Below are positions 57,014 to 64,000 of a DNA stretch of 64,000 nt, piece after piece. Source of the DNA: Ferroplasma acidarmanus Fer1 (GTDB lineage: Archaea > Thermoplasmatota > Thermoplasmata > Thermoplasmatales > Thermoplasmataceae). The notes beneath the pieces were generated by a model, which was not told where the DNA came from, searched no databases, and worked only from the letters and a program-made list of their open reading frames with translations. Location: the NCBI RefSeq assembly GCF_000152265.2, contig NC_021592.1, forward strand, positions 558,001-622,000, written 5' to 3'. The translations under genes were made by a program, and so were the position numbers. The first letter of the stretch is position 1. Every line of letters begins with the position of its first letter.

Positions 57014-57999
57014 AGCTGAAGTACCCTAAGTTCGTATCATATCTTATCAGCCATGGGGATCAGATATCAACGGCTGAGAGGAGGGAGAGGAGAATAAGGA
57101 TGCTGGAGAATCATATCAATGTAAATGAACCCGATATCGGCGAAATATATTCCTATGTTGAAATGCGCCTGCGATCTGGCCTGAAAAAGAAATCAGTAAG
57201 GCTGGAAATATCAGATCTATCCCACTGGTGCAAATACATTGGAAAACCAATATCAAAAGATGATTTGCCAGTATTAAAGAAAGAGCCAGATCCCGATCCA
57301 TTTATACCGGAGCCTGAGGATATACAGCGGATGAGGGAGTTCTGCATTTCCAGGAAGGATAAGTATACATGGGCAAGAAACCTCTGCATGATGGACATGC
57401 TTATAGCCACCGGGATGAGGGCAGGTGAACTTATACATGCAAACCTGGAAGATTATAAAAATTCTACACTGTACATAAGGTCAGAAAAGGGAGAGAAGGA
57501 CAGAACGGTGCCATTGCCTGGAAAACTTACGTCAGAAGTCGATGAATACATTGAAAAGTACAGGTACCACAGTGATTCCAGGGCATTGTTCACCACCAGA
57601 ACCGGAAGGTACAATTACAACAAATTAAGGCAGCTCATCAAGTATATTGGGGTTCACAGCGGTGTTCCAGATATTCATCCACATAGTTTCAGACACTACT
57701 ACGCCACGACACTGGTACGGCTTGGTGTAGACATACGGCGGGTTCAAATTCTGGTAGGGCATGCCCGCATTGAGACCACAACCAGGTATACTCACTTAAC
57801 ACAAAAAGAGGTTGGGGAAGCTGTAAAAGAAAGTGTTGAGGCCTTATTTCGCCTCAATCGGCAAATGACGGATTTTGAGTGGGAGCAGTTGGGGGCTGAC
57901 CCTAATGTAGTGGAAGCACTGGGATTTGAACCCAGATCTAAGGGTCTCTTCCATGTTTCATCGTTCCAGTCATTCATCATAAATTCAGACGACCTTTAG
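57010..57999 (+). CDS. int: Tyrosine integrase of the element
   Basis: A 329-residue recombinase. An N-terminal SAM-like core-binding part (about 20-85) precedes the catalytic domain with Arg137 (TGMRAGEL), Lys160 (RSEKGEK), His225-x2-Arg228 (HPHSFRHY), His251 (GHARIETTT) and Tyr260. Beyond about residue 300 the frame runs antisense through exon 2 and into the intron of tRNA-Trp. Codons from residue 245 on are repeated at the left border. In the excised circle the frame would instead continue into 27406-27580, giving a chain of 364 residues with a basic tail. Confidence 0.9.
   Translation: MKLKYPKFVSYLISHGDQISTAERRERRIRMLENHINVNEPDIGEIYSYVEMRLRSGLKKKSVRLEISDLSHWCKYIGKPISKDDLPVLKKEPDPDPFIPEPEDIQRMREFCISRKDKYTWARNLCMMDMLIATGMRAGELIHANLEDYKNSTLYIRSEKGEKDRTVPLPGKLTSEVDEYIEKYRYHSDSRALFTTRTGRYNYNKLRQLIKYIGVHSGVPDIHPHSFRHYYATTLVRLGVDIRRVQILVGHARIETTTRYTHLTQKEVGEAVKESVEALFRLNRQMTDFEWEQLGADPNVVEALGFEPRSKGLFHVSSFQSFIINSDDL
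57742..57929 (+). repeat. Right copy of the 188-bp attachment-site repeat
   Basis: Partner of 27218-27405. It lies inside the intact integrase gene and ends in the T-loop of tRNA-Trp (antisense). The crossover most likely falls in the last 100 identical base pairs. Confidence 0.9.
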
Positions 58000-58052
58000 C
58001 TAATCACAAACTGACTGGAGCCCTCTAGGATACCTGACTACCCCATGCTTCC
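57911..58052 (-). tRNA. tRNA-Trp (CCA) with 69-nt intron
   Basis: On the minus strand the acceptor strands GGAAGCA and TGCTTCC pair, with A as discriminator and no encoded CCA. The anticodon stem is GAGGG/CCCTT with loop CU-CCA-G, and the T-arm is CTGGG-TTCAAAT-CCCAG. Exon 1 is 58015-58052, the intron 57946-58014 (after position 37), exon 2 57911-57945; mature length is 73 nt. The intron carries C (GTGATTA), D' (CTGA), C' (ATGATGA) and D-like (ATGA) boxes. The gene is the integration target of the element. Confidence 0.9.
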
Positions 58053-58380
58053 TGATACGTATATTTATTTTTAATATAAATATCTATAGGATAAGCTCGT
58101 GTATGGGCCATTATTTCTGGTGCACTATTATTACTGAATAAGACAGTATACCTGAAAATCCCTTCTGCAATTCACATGAAGGGGGGTGCTAGCTTTAAAG
58201 CATTATCGGAATACTAATGTTGTATTATTTGTAATTGTTGGCAAGCTTCTCACAGAGGCTATGTACTATAAAGTCGCTCTAATCCCTATTTTAATTAGCT
58301 CTCATGTTGAAAAATTTTTCTATAGCATAGATGGCAAATAATTACAATACCGGTATTGCTAAGGTATAATGATAATATGT
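58053..58380. other. Intergenic region upstream of tRNA-Trp
   Basis: About 330 bp with no supported gene. The part next to 58053 should hold the tRNA-Trp promoter (TAAAAATAAATATA-like run at 58068-58082 on the plus strand, T/A-rich on the minus strand). Confidence 0.3.
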
Positions 58381-58430
58381 TTCCTTTAGGAAACAAAAAC
58401 ATATTTTTTATGTTTCTATGTAGAAACATA
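58381..58430 (+). promoter_or_regulatory. Two palindromes before the AAA-ATPase remnant
   Basis: TTTCCT-tt-AGGAAA lies at 58381-58394 and a perfect 9-bp inverted repeat, ATGTTTCTA-tg-TAGAAACAT, at 58411-58430, directly before the ATG of the decayed ATPase. Both share TTTC...GAAA. They look like operators kept after the gene itself decayed. Confidence 0.5.
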
Positions 58431-58592
58431 TGTTAGATAAAGAATCTGTTAAAAGAACGATAACAGAATTAATGAATATCCAGCACCCCGATTTAGTAAA
58501 AAGGGAGATTGATATAGGCATATATAAATAAAATTGTAGTTATAGCAGAGGTGCGCCGCGCAGGAAAAACATATCAGATGTTTAATGGGTAA
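58431..58592 (+). pseudogene. AAA_14/DUF4143-type ATPase, N-terminal remnant
   Basis: The frame from 58431 reads MLDKESVKRTITELMNIQHPDLVKREIDIGIYK and stops; a +1 frame then continues IVVIAEVRRAGKTYQMFNG, the Walker A region (VRRAGKT) of the archaeal AAA_14 ATPase family, and stops again. The remaining roughly 350 residues are gone. It is followed directly by scraps of DUF2283/DUF4258 genes. Confidence 0.65.
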
Positions 58593-58620
58593 AATCTTTA
58601 ATAACATCTGAAGTACCATG

Positions 58621-58760
58621 GAAAATATAAATCAATTAAAATATTATAAAATAAATTTACCGGAGCTCAGAATTCCTAGCACAATAAAAACACTGGATTA
58701 AACATGATAATCTTATCATCACACGCATCAGGGAGTATCAAAATATTTAATACCAAATAG
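58621..58760 (+). pseudogene. DUF2283/DUF4258 gene-pair remnant
   Basis: NQLKYYKINLPELRIPSTIKTLD followed by a stop, then MIILSSHASGSIKIFNTK and a stop, match the end of the DUF2283 frame and start of the DUF4258 frame at 25970-26110. Nucleotide similarity between the two places is also plain. So the same gene pair has left scraps on both outer sides of the element. Confidence 0.6.
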
Positions 58761-59358
58761 ACCTGCAACTTCGCTCTGGAGAGAGCCTAACATAGAAACA
58801 CAGTTCAGCATTGCAAATTATTTTTATTAGAAAATTGACCTTAGGGGCAAAAATAACAATCTTTATCAAGAATTTCTTTCATTGAAATCTATGTCATGAA
58901 ACTTTCGGATAAAGAAATTACAGGGTTTGCAATATTGGTTCTTATTGCATAGAATGTAACCGGGACAAATACGTTGTTTGAAGATACATACAATAAATTA
59001 ACAGACAATAATGAGCATAAAATATAAATAGGAGAAAGACAAACTGTAAGCTGTAATAAATCCGGGTAACTCAAACGGCTGAACTCTTACACCTACCCCG
59101 TATCTTTTTATCTGTATTTCTCATATTTTATTACCTATCTGCTCAAAAGATGTATATCTTCAAATTATTTTATGGTAAAATTCATTGATAACAGGATGGT
59201 TTATATTTACACATAATTTCACAGACAACCGTTTAACTGGATATTTTATCTTGCCGGTACTAACACAAAAATATAAATATTATTTGTCTTATTGTATACA
59301 ATTGATATAATTATTATAGAAAAAAATTATATAACGTTATAGACTACATAACACAAAT
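58761..59358. other. Noncoding region with decayed sequence
   Basis: About 600 bp without a supported gene. The minus-strand frame at 58889-59074 lacks a ribosome site and any known motif. TATAAATATTATTTG near 59272-59286 and the AT-rich run up to 59340 could be the promoter of the zinc-ribbon gene. Confidence 0.3.
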
Positions 59359-59535
59359 ATGAAATCTAAAATTGTTTGCCCGAAATGCAACGAAGAATTT
59401 GATGCGCCTAGATGGGACAAAAAAAGACTCGGGTTTGGTGCGGTACCCCCTGGAGTTGGTTTTATTAAATGCCCATATTGTAAATACAAAGCCCATAGAA
59501 GCGAATTTTCTGTAGCTGAGGATACCGAGGAATAG
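59359..59535 (+). CDS. Small zinc-ribbon protein
   Basis: A 58-residue frame from ATG 59359: MKSKIVCPKCNEEF, a Trp/Gly/Pro-rich linker, FIKCPYCKYKAHRSEF and an acidic tail. Two C-x2-C pairs (7/10 and 38/41) form a zinc ribbon. AT-rich sequence precedes the start and no Shine-Dalgarno is seen, so it may be leaderless. Such proteins act in transcription or as zinc-bound adaptors; the role here is unknown. Confidence 0.65.
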   Translation: MKSKIVCPKCNEEFDAPRWDKKRLGFGAVPPGVGFIKCPYCKYKAHRSEFSVAEDTEE

Positions 59536-59572
59536 ATCTGTGAGCGTTTAGTTTTCCAGGGTAAATATACGT

Positions 59573-59616
59573 ACCAACTACCCACAGCTAAAGTAGTGAG
59601 CTGCCATCGGGTTTCC
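59573..59616 (+). repeat. IS200/IS605-like end remnant, copy 1
   Basis: CAACTACCC-acaGCTAAAG followed by TAGTGAGCTG and GGGTTTCC resembles the hairpin-bearing right ends of TnpB-type elements. A related sequence lies at 60848-60888. No tnpA or tnpB gene remains. Confidence 0.35.
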
Positions 59617-59736
59617 ACAATGGACGAAAAATAACCTGCTACAATAGGCTGGTTGGCAACAGCCCTGTTCCTGATATTTAATGAATCAATAAAATATACC
59701 TTCTCTGCTAATCCACAGAAAATCCCTTTAAATATA

Positions 59737-60150
59737 TCACAATGGATATATTATTTCTATTCCAAATTCTTTAATAGTTCTTTCCTTATTTTTAAAATCT
59801 TTATCAAAGGTGATAAATTTATCCGCATGTATTATAATAGCATTGGCAATATGCAGGCAATCCAGTGTTTTTAATTTTATGGAATTTATTATATCTATTC
59901 CGGTATTTATGCTTCTGTTAAAATCAATATTAACTATTTTTATATCATTTTTTATTAATAGATACTCATCTAATGCGTCTATTTCCTCTTCAATTACACC
60001 GGACCTGGACAAAACACTTTTTATTTCAAGTAGATTTAATTCAGTAATAATTTTATTATCGTAATTTTTCATTAATTTATTGGCTAGATTGTATTTACTG
60101 TCCTTTTTATCAATAAGGGAAATTAAAATATTCGTATCTATGTATTCCAT
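59737..60150 (-). CDS. vapC: VapC-type PIN-domain toxin
   Basis: A 137-residue PIN nuclease: Asp5 in MEYIDTNILISL, Glu in ELNLLEIKSVL, Asp in LKTLDCLHIANAIIIHADKFITFDKDF supply the acidic site. It is not closely similar to the vapC at 26201. The start shares one base with the vapB stop. It lies just right of the tRNA-Trp integration site. Confidence 0.85.
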   Translation of the reverse strand: MEYIDTNILISLIDKKDSKYNLANKLMKNYDNKIITELNLLEIKSVLSRSGVIEEEIDALDEYLLIKNDIKIVNIDFNRSINTGIDIINSIKLKTLDCLHIANAIIIHADKFITFDKDFKNKERTIKEFGIEIIYPL

Positions 60151-60398
60151 TATTCTCTCTCTAAAATTGATTTTTCAGACAACCCTGCTGGCAATTCCGG
60201 CAAGCCTTCCTTTAAATATTTTTCAAGCAATTCCTGTGTTTTTTCCTTTTTTTTAATTACATTATTAACATTATTAATTCCGTGTTCCATTATATAATTT
60301 ATAGCATCTGTCCTGCTGTTTACTATTTTAAATGCTATTAGTTTATTTATAGTATTTAGCATATCTTCTGATAATCTAATACTTACAACTTTATTCAT
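60150..60398 (-). CDS. vapB: VapB-type ribbon-helix-helix antitoxin
   Basis: An 82-residue protein with a clear RHH start (MNKVVSIRLSEDMLNTINKLIAFKIVNSRTDAINYIMEHGI), and a charged tail that should block the toxin. It is encoded first in the pair, ahead of vapC. TATAAATTGTATATATATC-like sequence upstream provides a TATA box. Confidence 0.8.
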   Translation of the reverse strand: MNKVVSIRLSEDMLNTINKLIAFKIVNSRTDAINYIMEHGINNVNNVIKKKEKTQELLEKYLKEGLPELPAGLSEKSILERE

Positions 60399-60609
60399 AT
60401 GATTACATAACTATAAATTGTATATATATCTTTGTAATTAATTACATATTTTGTTTCGTATTACAACATAAAAAGCACTGTCCGGAGGTAGGATTTATAT
60501 TTACATATAATTATGTACACTATCCTGTATTTTTAAAGTGTACATATCACATTATGCATATAATATAAGTAATTATTAATAATATTACCCGTTATACATA
60601 ATATGGATC

Positions 60610-60804
60610 ATGCTAAAAAAAATAAGAACACTAATAAAATTGGTACCTGGAGCTATAATATCTGCACCGGTTTCTTATATTCTTGCACAGGGAAATAACT
60701 TTTTGCAGACTTTCTTAATTGTATATTTCTCAATCTGGTTAATAATTTTCCTAGTGACTGATATAGCTTTATTCTTTATGAGACAGTTTGTAAGACAAAT
60801 ATGA
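60610..60804 (+). CDS. Small two-helix membrane protein
   Basis: A 64-codon frame with two hydrophobic stretches (LVPGAIISAPVSYILAQG and FLIVYFSIWLIIFLVTDIALFFM) and a basic start (MLKKIRTLIK). The composition is that of a real membrane peptide, but there is no ribosome site and no known family. Confidence 0.4.
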   Translation: MLKKIRTLIKLVPGAIISAPVSYILAQGNNFLQTFLIVYFSIWLIIFLVTDIALFFMRQFVRQI

Positions 60805-61069
60805 CAGGACATATGGGATCTGCCAATATAATGTAAGTCCTTCAATGTCAACTACCCCTGGCTAAAGCACGTGGGCTTCCTTGCCACCTGATCGTGAATG
60901 ATGTATTCTGGATTTAATGGAATAACTTTTCTGAGAGAGTTTTATGCCTCACCGATTATATTCCATATCTAAAACATTGGTAAAGTTCATAGGCTTTCCG
61001 CTATGTGGCCCTAAATGGCATAAATGATTTAATGCAGCTTTAATCTTAAAGCCAGTAATACTCATACGT
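60805..61069. other. Intergenic region with IS-like remnant
   Basis: Contains CAACTACCCctGGCTAAAGC...GTGGGCTTCC at 60849-60879, related to the sequence at 59573, in the same orientation. No gene seen. Confidence 0.3.
60848..60888 (+). repeat. IS200/IS605-like end remnant, copy 2
   Basis: Shares CAACTACCC and GCTAAAG with 59573-59616. The second half differs (CACGTGGGCTTCC). Confidence 0.35.
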
Positions 61070-62674
61070 TTATTGCTTATCACTGTCCAGGATACCTGCT
61101 ACGTGCTTCAATATTTCCCTCTCCAGTATAGTTCCTATAAATTTTCCCGATTTGTCAACGACGGCAACTATAGGCGGGTCATATTCCTTGAATATTTTAA
61201 TCAGGTCGGTTGCAGGAGAATCGCAACGTACCTTTGCTGCTGGAACTATTTTTCCCTGGTATACTGATAGTGTCCTTAACTGGTTATGCCCCATGGTAAC
61301 CATATCACTTAGCGTAAGCTGCCCGAGAACCTTCAATTTTGAATTTATTACTATAACAGCCCTTGCATTTAAGTCTGTACACATTTTAAATGCCAGGCTT
61401 ATAGGATTTTTACTATTTACCGACACAGACTGGAAGGAACTTGCTATATCACATGCCTTCAAATTTTTGAATTCAGCGTTTACCATTTCCCAGACATAAT
61501 TTGACTTTTTAGTTTTGACCACCGGTGCCTTAACATTAAACAATGCCGGTATTACCACAGTCAATAACGTTATTGCTATCATGACTGCAGAATAATCATA
61601 CCTGCCAATGAGGGATAATCCAAGAGCAACAACAAGCAAAGCTGCGTCCACGCCCCCGTGCACCGATGTTCCGAAGGCGTTTTTCCATGTATCCACATGC
61701 ATGAACCTTGAGGTTATGGTGCCTGCTATTGGCTTTAATATAATGGCTATTGCAAAAATCAAAAGTCCAAGGGTGATAAGTGGCAGTGTAATCTTAACAA
61801 AATAGAGGCCAAGGCCAATAAAAAACAGGGGTTCAAAAAATCCATATGTAAATGTTGATACTTTTTCGGCAACAAGTGGCCTCTCGTTAATAAACTCTCT
61901 CAGGGAGATTCCTATAAAAAGGGCAATAATAGCTGAGTTAAATCCATATAGCTGCCCGACAAATCCAAGTACAAGGACAAACCCGATTATAACTGCTATT
62001 ACAGTTTCATTGGCTCTGGCACTGAAATCTATCTTCACCAGTAGCCTTGTCAGTACATATCTTGAAAATAATAGTATAAAAACAAGTGATACAACGAGCT
62101 CCATTGCTATTTTGAGAACCAGGTATATGGTAACTACTTTTCCGTAGAGGTCAGCAAGGAATGAAAATAGTATAACTCCGGATATTTCCATTGTTACAAC
62201 CTGCTGGAAAATGCTATTTCCCTCTTCAGTATGATTCAGCCCTGTGTCTGTCAGTAGCCTTGTTAAAGGGCCGGCACTGCTCATTCCTGTTACCAGGCCC
62301 ACAATCAGGGCTATGAGGACACTGTGAAATATGTAGTATACAACAAATGATATTAAACCAAATGGAAGTATGAACTCAATTACGCCGGTCAATATGTTTG
62401 AAGGATTCAGAAGCTTTTTTGTTTCCAGTTCCTTGAATTCCAGGGCACCTCCCGTAAAAAGCAGAAAATTAATTCCAAGGGATATAAATAGGGAAATGTT
62501 TGGAAGTATTGTTATCAGCCCCAGTACTCCCGGGCCTATAATTATTCCAATTATTATTGCCGCAACATATGAAACGATCCTGAATTTTTCGAATAACTCC
62601 TCTCCAAGTTTGGCGAGTAGCAACAATGCACCGATAAATAAAAGTGCAAGAAGTGAGTCGGATAGTCCGTACAT
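61070..62674 (-). CDS. CPA2-family cation:proton antiporter with C-terminal CBS domains
   Basis: A 534-residue protein. Residues 1 to about 375 hold some 12 hydrophobic segments; SYVAAIIIGIIIGPGVLGLI, FLLFTGGALEFKEL (the KefB/NapA-type FxxGxExxxxxL region) and GLVTGMSSAGPLTRLLTDTG fit CPA2. The last 135 residues are two CBS motifs (SVNSKNPISLAFKMCTDLNARAVIVINSKLKVLGQLTLSDMV and CDSPATDLIKIFKEYDPPIVAVVDKSGKFIGTILEREIL), which often bind adenyl nucleotides and gate transport. It likely serves pH or K+/Na+ homeostasis in an acidophile. Confidence 0.85.
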   Translation of the reverse strand: MYGLSDSLLALLFIGALLLLAKLGEELFEKFRIVSYVAAIIIGIIIGPGVLGLITILPNISLFISLGINFLLFTGGALEFKELETKKLLNPSNILTGVIEFILPFGLISFVVYYIFHSVLIALIVGLVTGMSSAGPLTRLLTDTGLNHTEEGNSIFQQVVTMEISGVILFSFLADLYGKVVTIYLVLKIAMELVVSLVFILLFSRYVLTRLLVKIDFSARANETVIAVIIGFVLVLGFVGQLYGFNSAIIALFIGISLREFINERPLVAEKVSTFTYGFFEPLFFIGLGLYFVKITLPLITLGLLIFAIAIILKPIAGTITSRFMHVDTWKNAFGTSVHGGVDAALLVVALGLSLIGRYDYSAVMIAITLLTVVIPALFNVKAPVVKTKKSNYVWEMVNAEFKNLKACDIASSFQSVSVNSKNPISLAFKMCTDLNARAVIVINSKLKVLGQLTLSDMVTMGHNQLRTLSVYQGKIVPAAKVRCDSPATDLIKIFKEYDPPIVAVVDKSGKFIGTILEREILKHVAGILDSDKQ

Positions 62675-62789
62675 TACGGTAAGATGTAGGTGGATTATTT
62701 AATATTTTTGCTAAAATTTGCCTATTTTCTGCTATTTATTTAAAATAATCAAAGAATTTGCTTAAATCATAAAAATAAACCTGAATAAA

Positions 62790-62889
62790 TCCCGGCTTCC
62801 GGATTCGAACCAGAGACCTATGGATGACTGCGTTTTCTGGCAGTATATCACTCTACAGTCCATCGCTCTACCAACTGAGCTAAGCCGGG
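62790..62889 (-). tRNA. tRNA-Tyr (GUA) with 27-nt intron
   Basis: On the minus strand CCCGGCT pairs with AGCCGGG, with A73 as discriminator; the C1-G72 pair is the archaeal tRNA-Tyr identity mark. The anticodon stem is ATGGA/TCCAT with loop CT-GTA-G. A 27-nt intron (62826-62852) follows position 37 and contains its own 5-bp stem (ACTGC/GCAGT), fitting a bulge-helix-bulge substrate. No CCA is encoded. Confidence 0.93.
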
Positions 62890-63104
62890 TAGCAGATAAT
62901 CATTACAACGGATATAAATTTTAACATTTATGCCGGTTATTATATTCTACTTGAATAACTAATGGTGGTATCATTCCACAGTTAAAGCGATGGAATTTTT
63001 CTTCTGTTGAATTAAATATTTTATTTGCTCCGCAACAGCAAAATTTCATTAGATACCTGCTGTTAAGCTATAAATTAATTAACATAATCTATTTATTGGA
63101 TATT

Positions 63105-64000
63105 ATGAAAGTAATAGATGGATTTAAAAATGAAAACTTGCATTTCAGATGGTCTCCGGCAAATATTCCTGTGGAACATGTGTCCCCTGGAGAAACGCTA
63201 ACCATTAAAATTCCGGATTCATCAACAAAGCAGATCCAGAAAGATTTTAATAGTGAGGACCTTAAGAAAATAGACGACTCTAAGGTAGATGCAGCTGTGG
63301 GGCCGGTGTATGTAGATGGGGCTGAAAAAGGAGATACTTTGAAAATAGAAATAAAAAGCATAGAAGTAGGAACATGGGGATGGAGCGCAATAATGAAAGA
63401 CTTTGGTGCCCTGAGCCCGGAGTTTGATGATAGGCTCGTAATATGGGATATAAATAAAACAGAAGCCAGATGCATGAATAAAGGCTTTCTTGACAATGTA
63501 AAGATACCGGTAAACCCTTTCCTTGGCATCATCGGAACTGCTCCTGGAAATGGAGAATTTGGGATGATACCCCCGAGGAATTTTGGCGGGAATATGGACA
63601 ATAAATTTTTAGGTGCCGGTTCTGTACTTTACCTGCCGGTCAATGTAAATGGTGCACTGCTTTCATTTGCCGATCCCCACGCATCCCAGGGCGATGGCGA
63701 GGTTTGCGGGACTGCCATAGAGACATCCTGCACAGCTGTGGTGAAAGTAGATTTGATAAAGGGGAAGGCAATAAAATACCCCCGGATAGAGTCCAGAGGA
63801 AATGCCGGAACTGATTGCATAATCTCTATGGGCATAGAAGATAGTTTAGAAAAATCAGCTAAAGCGGCCATATGGGAAATGATCGGTATACTTTCTGAAT
63901 ATGGTTTCTCCAGAGAAGAAGCATATATCCTCTGCAGCGTGGCAGGGAACCTTAAAATTTCTGAAATGGTGGATATGCCAGACTATGTTGTTTCCATGGA
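63105..64000 (+). CDS. Acetamidase/formamidase family protein (3' end beyond window)
   Basis: An open frame from ATG 63105 runs off the right edge (298 residues seen). SPGETLTIKIPDSS, GPVYVDGAEKGDTLKIEIKSI, PGNGEFGMIPPRNFGGNMDNKFLGAGSVLYLPV and FADPHASQGDGEVCGTAIETSCTAVVKVDL follow the FmdA/AmdA pattern. Such enzymes hydrolyse formamide or short amides to an acid and ammonia. It stands alone after tRNA-Tyr. Formate so produced could feed the FDH-like enzyme encoded at 9954, but the two are not linked. Confidence 0.9.
   Translation, partial: MKVIDGFKNENLHFRWSPANIPVEHVSPGETLTIKIPDSSTKQIQKDFNSEDLKKIDDSKVDAAVGPVYVDGAEKGDTLKIEIKSIEVGTWGWSAIMKDFGALSPEFDDRLVIWDINKTEARCMNKGFLDNVKIPVNPFLGIIGTAPGNGEFGMIPPRNFGGNMDNKFLGAGSVLYLPVNVNGALLSFADPHASQGDGEVCGTAIETSCTAVVKVDLIKGKAIKYPRIESRGNAGTDCIISMGIEDSLEKSAKAAIWEMIGILSEYGFSREEAYILCSVAGNLKISEMVDMPDYVVSM

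Larger units (their letters stand above)
27406..57929. mobile_element. 30.5-kb integrated element in tRNA-Trp
   Basis: The borders are two direct copies of a 188-bp sequence 30,524 bp apart, which include the 3' end of tRNA-Trp. A tyrosine integrase gene lies at the tRNA side. Inside are plasmid-like genes (membrane ATPase, AbrB and winged-helix regulators), restriction-modification, an AbiV-like gene, a second recombinase, an IS66 corpse and about 15 kb of catabolic genes. No replication initiator is recognisable, so I cannot say whether it was a plasmid, a virus or an integrative conjugative element. Confidence 0.85.

Noticed and set aside
53603-58262. Similar AAGCTTCTC...GAG sequences at 53603 and 58243 that look like IS ends.
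   Set aside because: Only nine bases match exactly, and no transposase lies between them in a fitting position.

Overview
The window is chromosomal DNA of an AT-rich archaeon of the order Thermoplasmatales, most like Ferroplasma or a close relative. This rests on gene content: a thermosome, a proteasome beta subunit with a very short propeptide beside aCPSF1, XPB beside Bax1, split transketolase plus a small transaldolase, a Trm56-HD fusion, intron-containing tRNA-Trp and tRNA-Tyr, and many near-leaderless genes with a TATA box close to the ATG. The species itself is inference.

Region 1 (1-27.2 kb) is mostly core chromosome. In order it holds an ABC importer end, a NYN nuclease, an orphan encapsulated-ferritin-type protein, a hotdog thioesterase, xpb-bax1, the thermosome, a GntR/DUF1648 pair with a clear operator, a Cys-type formate dehydrogenase-like enzyme, psmB-aCPSF1, an amino acid permease, a transketolase/transaldolase operon, a gamma-carbonic-anhydrase-like gene, cobS, an ArsR gene coupled to trm56-HD, a SufR-like regulator, an MFS carrier and a DsrE protein. 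It ends in decayed or toxin-antitoxin-like genes (DUF2283/DUF4258, vapBC).

Region 2 (27.4-57.9 kb) is a 30.5-kb integrated element inserted in the 3' end of tRNA-Trp. Its ends are marked by a 188-bp direct repeat (27218-27405 and 57742-57929) covering the tRNA 3' end and the last part of the tyrosine integrase gene. The left part carries plasmid/conjugation-like genes (a membrane-anchored HerA/TraG-like ATPase, small two-helix membrane proteins, an ArdC remnant) and defence genes (a MjaI-type restriction-modification pair, an AbiV-like protein, a second recombinase). The centre is metabolic cargo: one cluster that may oxidise an amino sugar (permease, SDR, SelA-fold PLP enzyme, aldose epimerase) and one that may take a cyclic ureide or hydantoin to an aldehyde (MFS carrier, hydantoinase, carbamoylase, class III aminotransferase, ThDP decarboxylase, Lrp regulator), with an IS66 corpse between its two halves. 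The right end holds an HNH protein, about 1 kb of noncoding DNA, a winged-helix regulator with paired operators, an AbrB-like protein and the integrase.

Region 3 (57.9-64 kb) begins with tRNA-Trp, whose 69-nt intron looks like a box C/D methylation guide. It continues through decayed genes, a second vapBC, IS200/IS605-like end remnants, a CPA2 antiporter with CBS domains, an intron-bearing tRNA-Tyr and the start of a formamidase/acetamidase gene cut by the window edge.

The most unusual observation is that integration and excision would exchange the C-terminus of the integrase: a short tail antisense to tRNA-Trp when integrated, a longer 58-59-residue element-encoded tail when circular.
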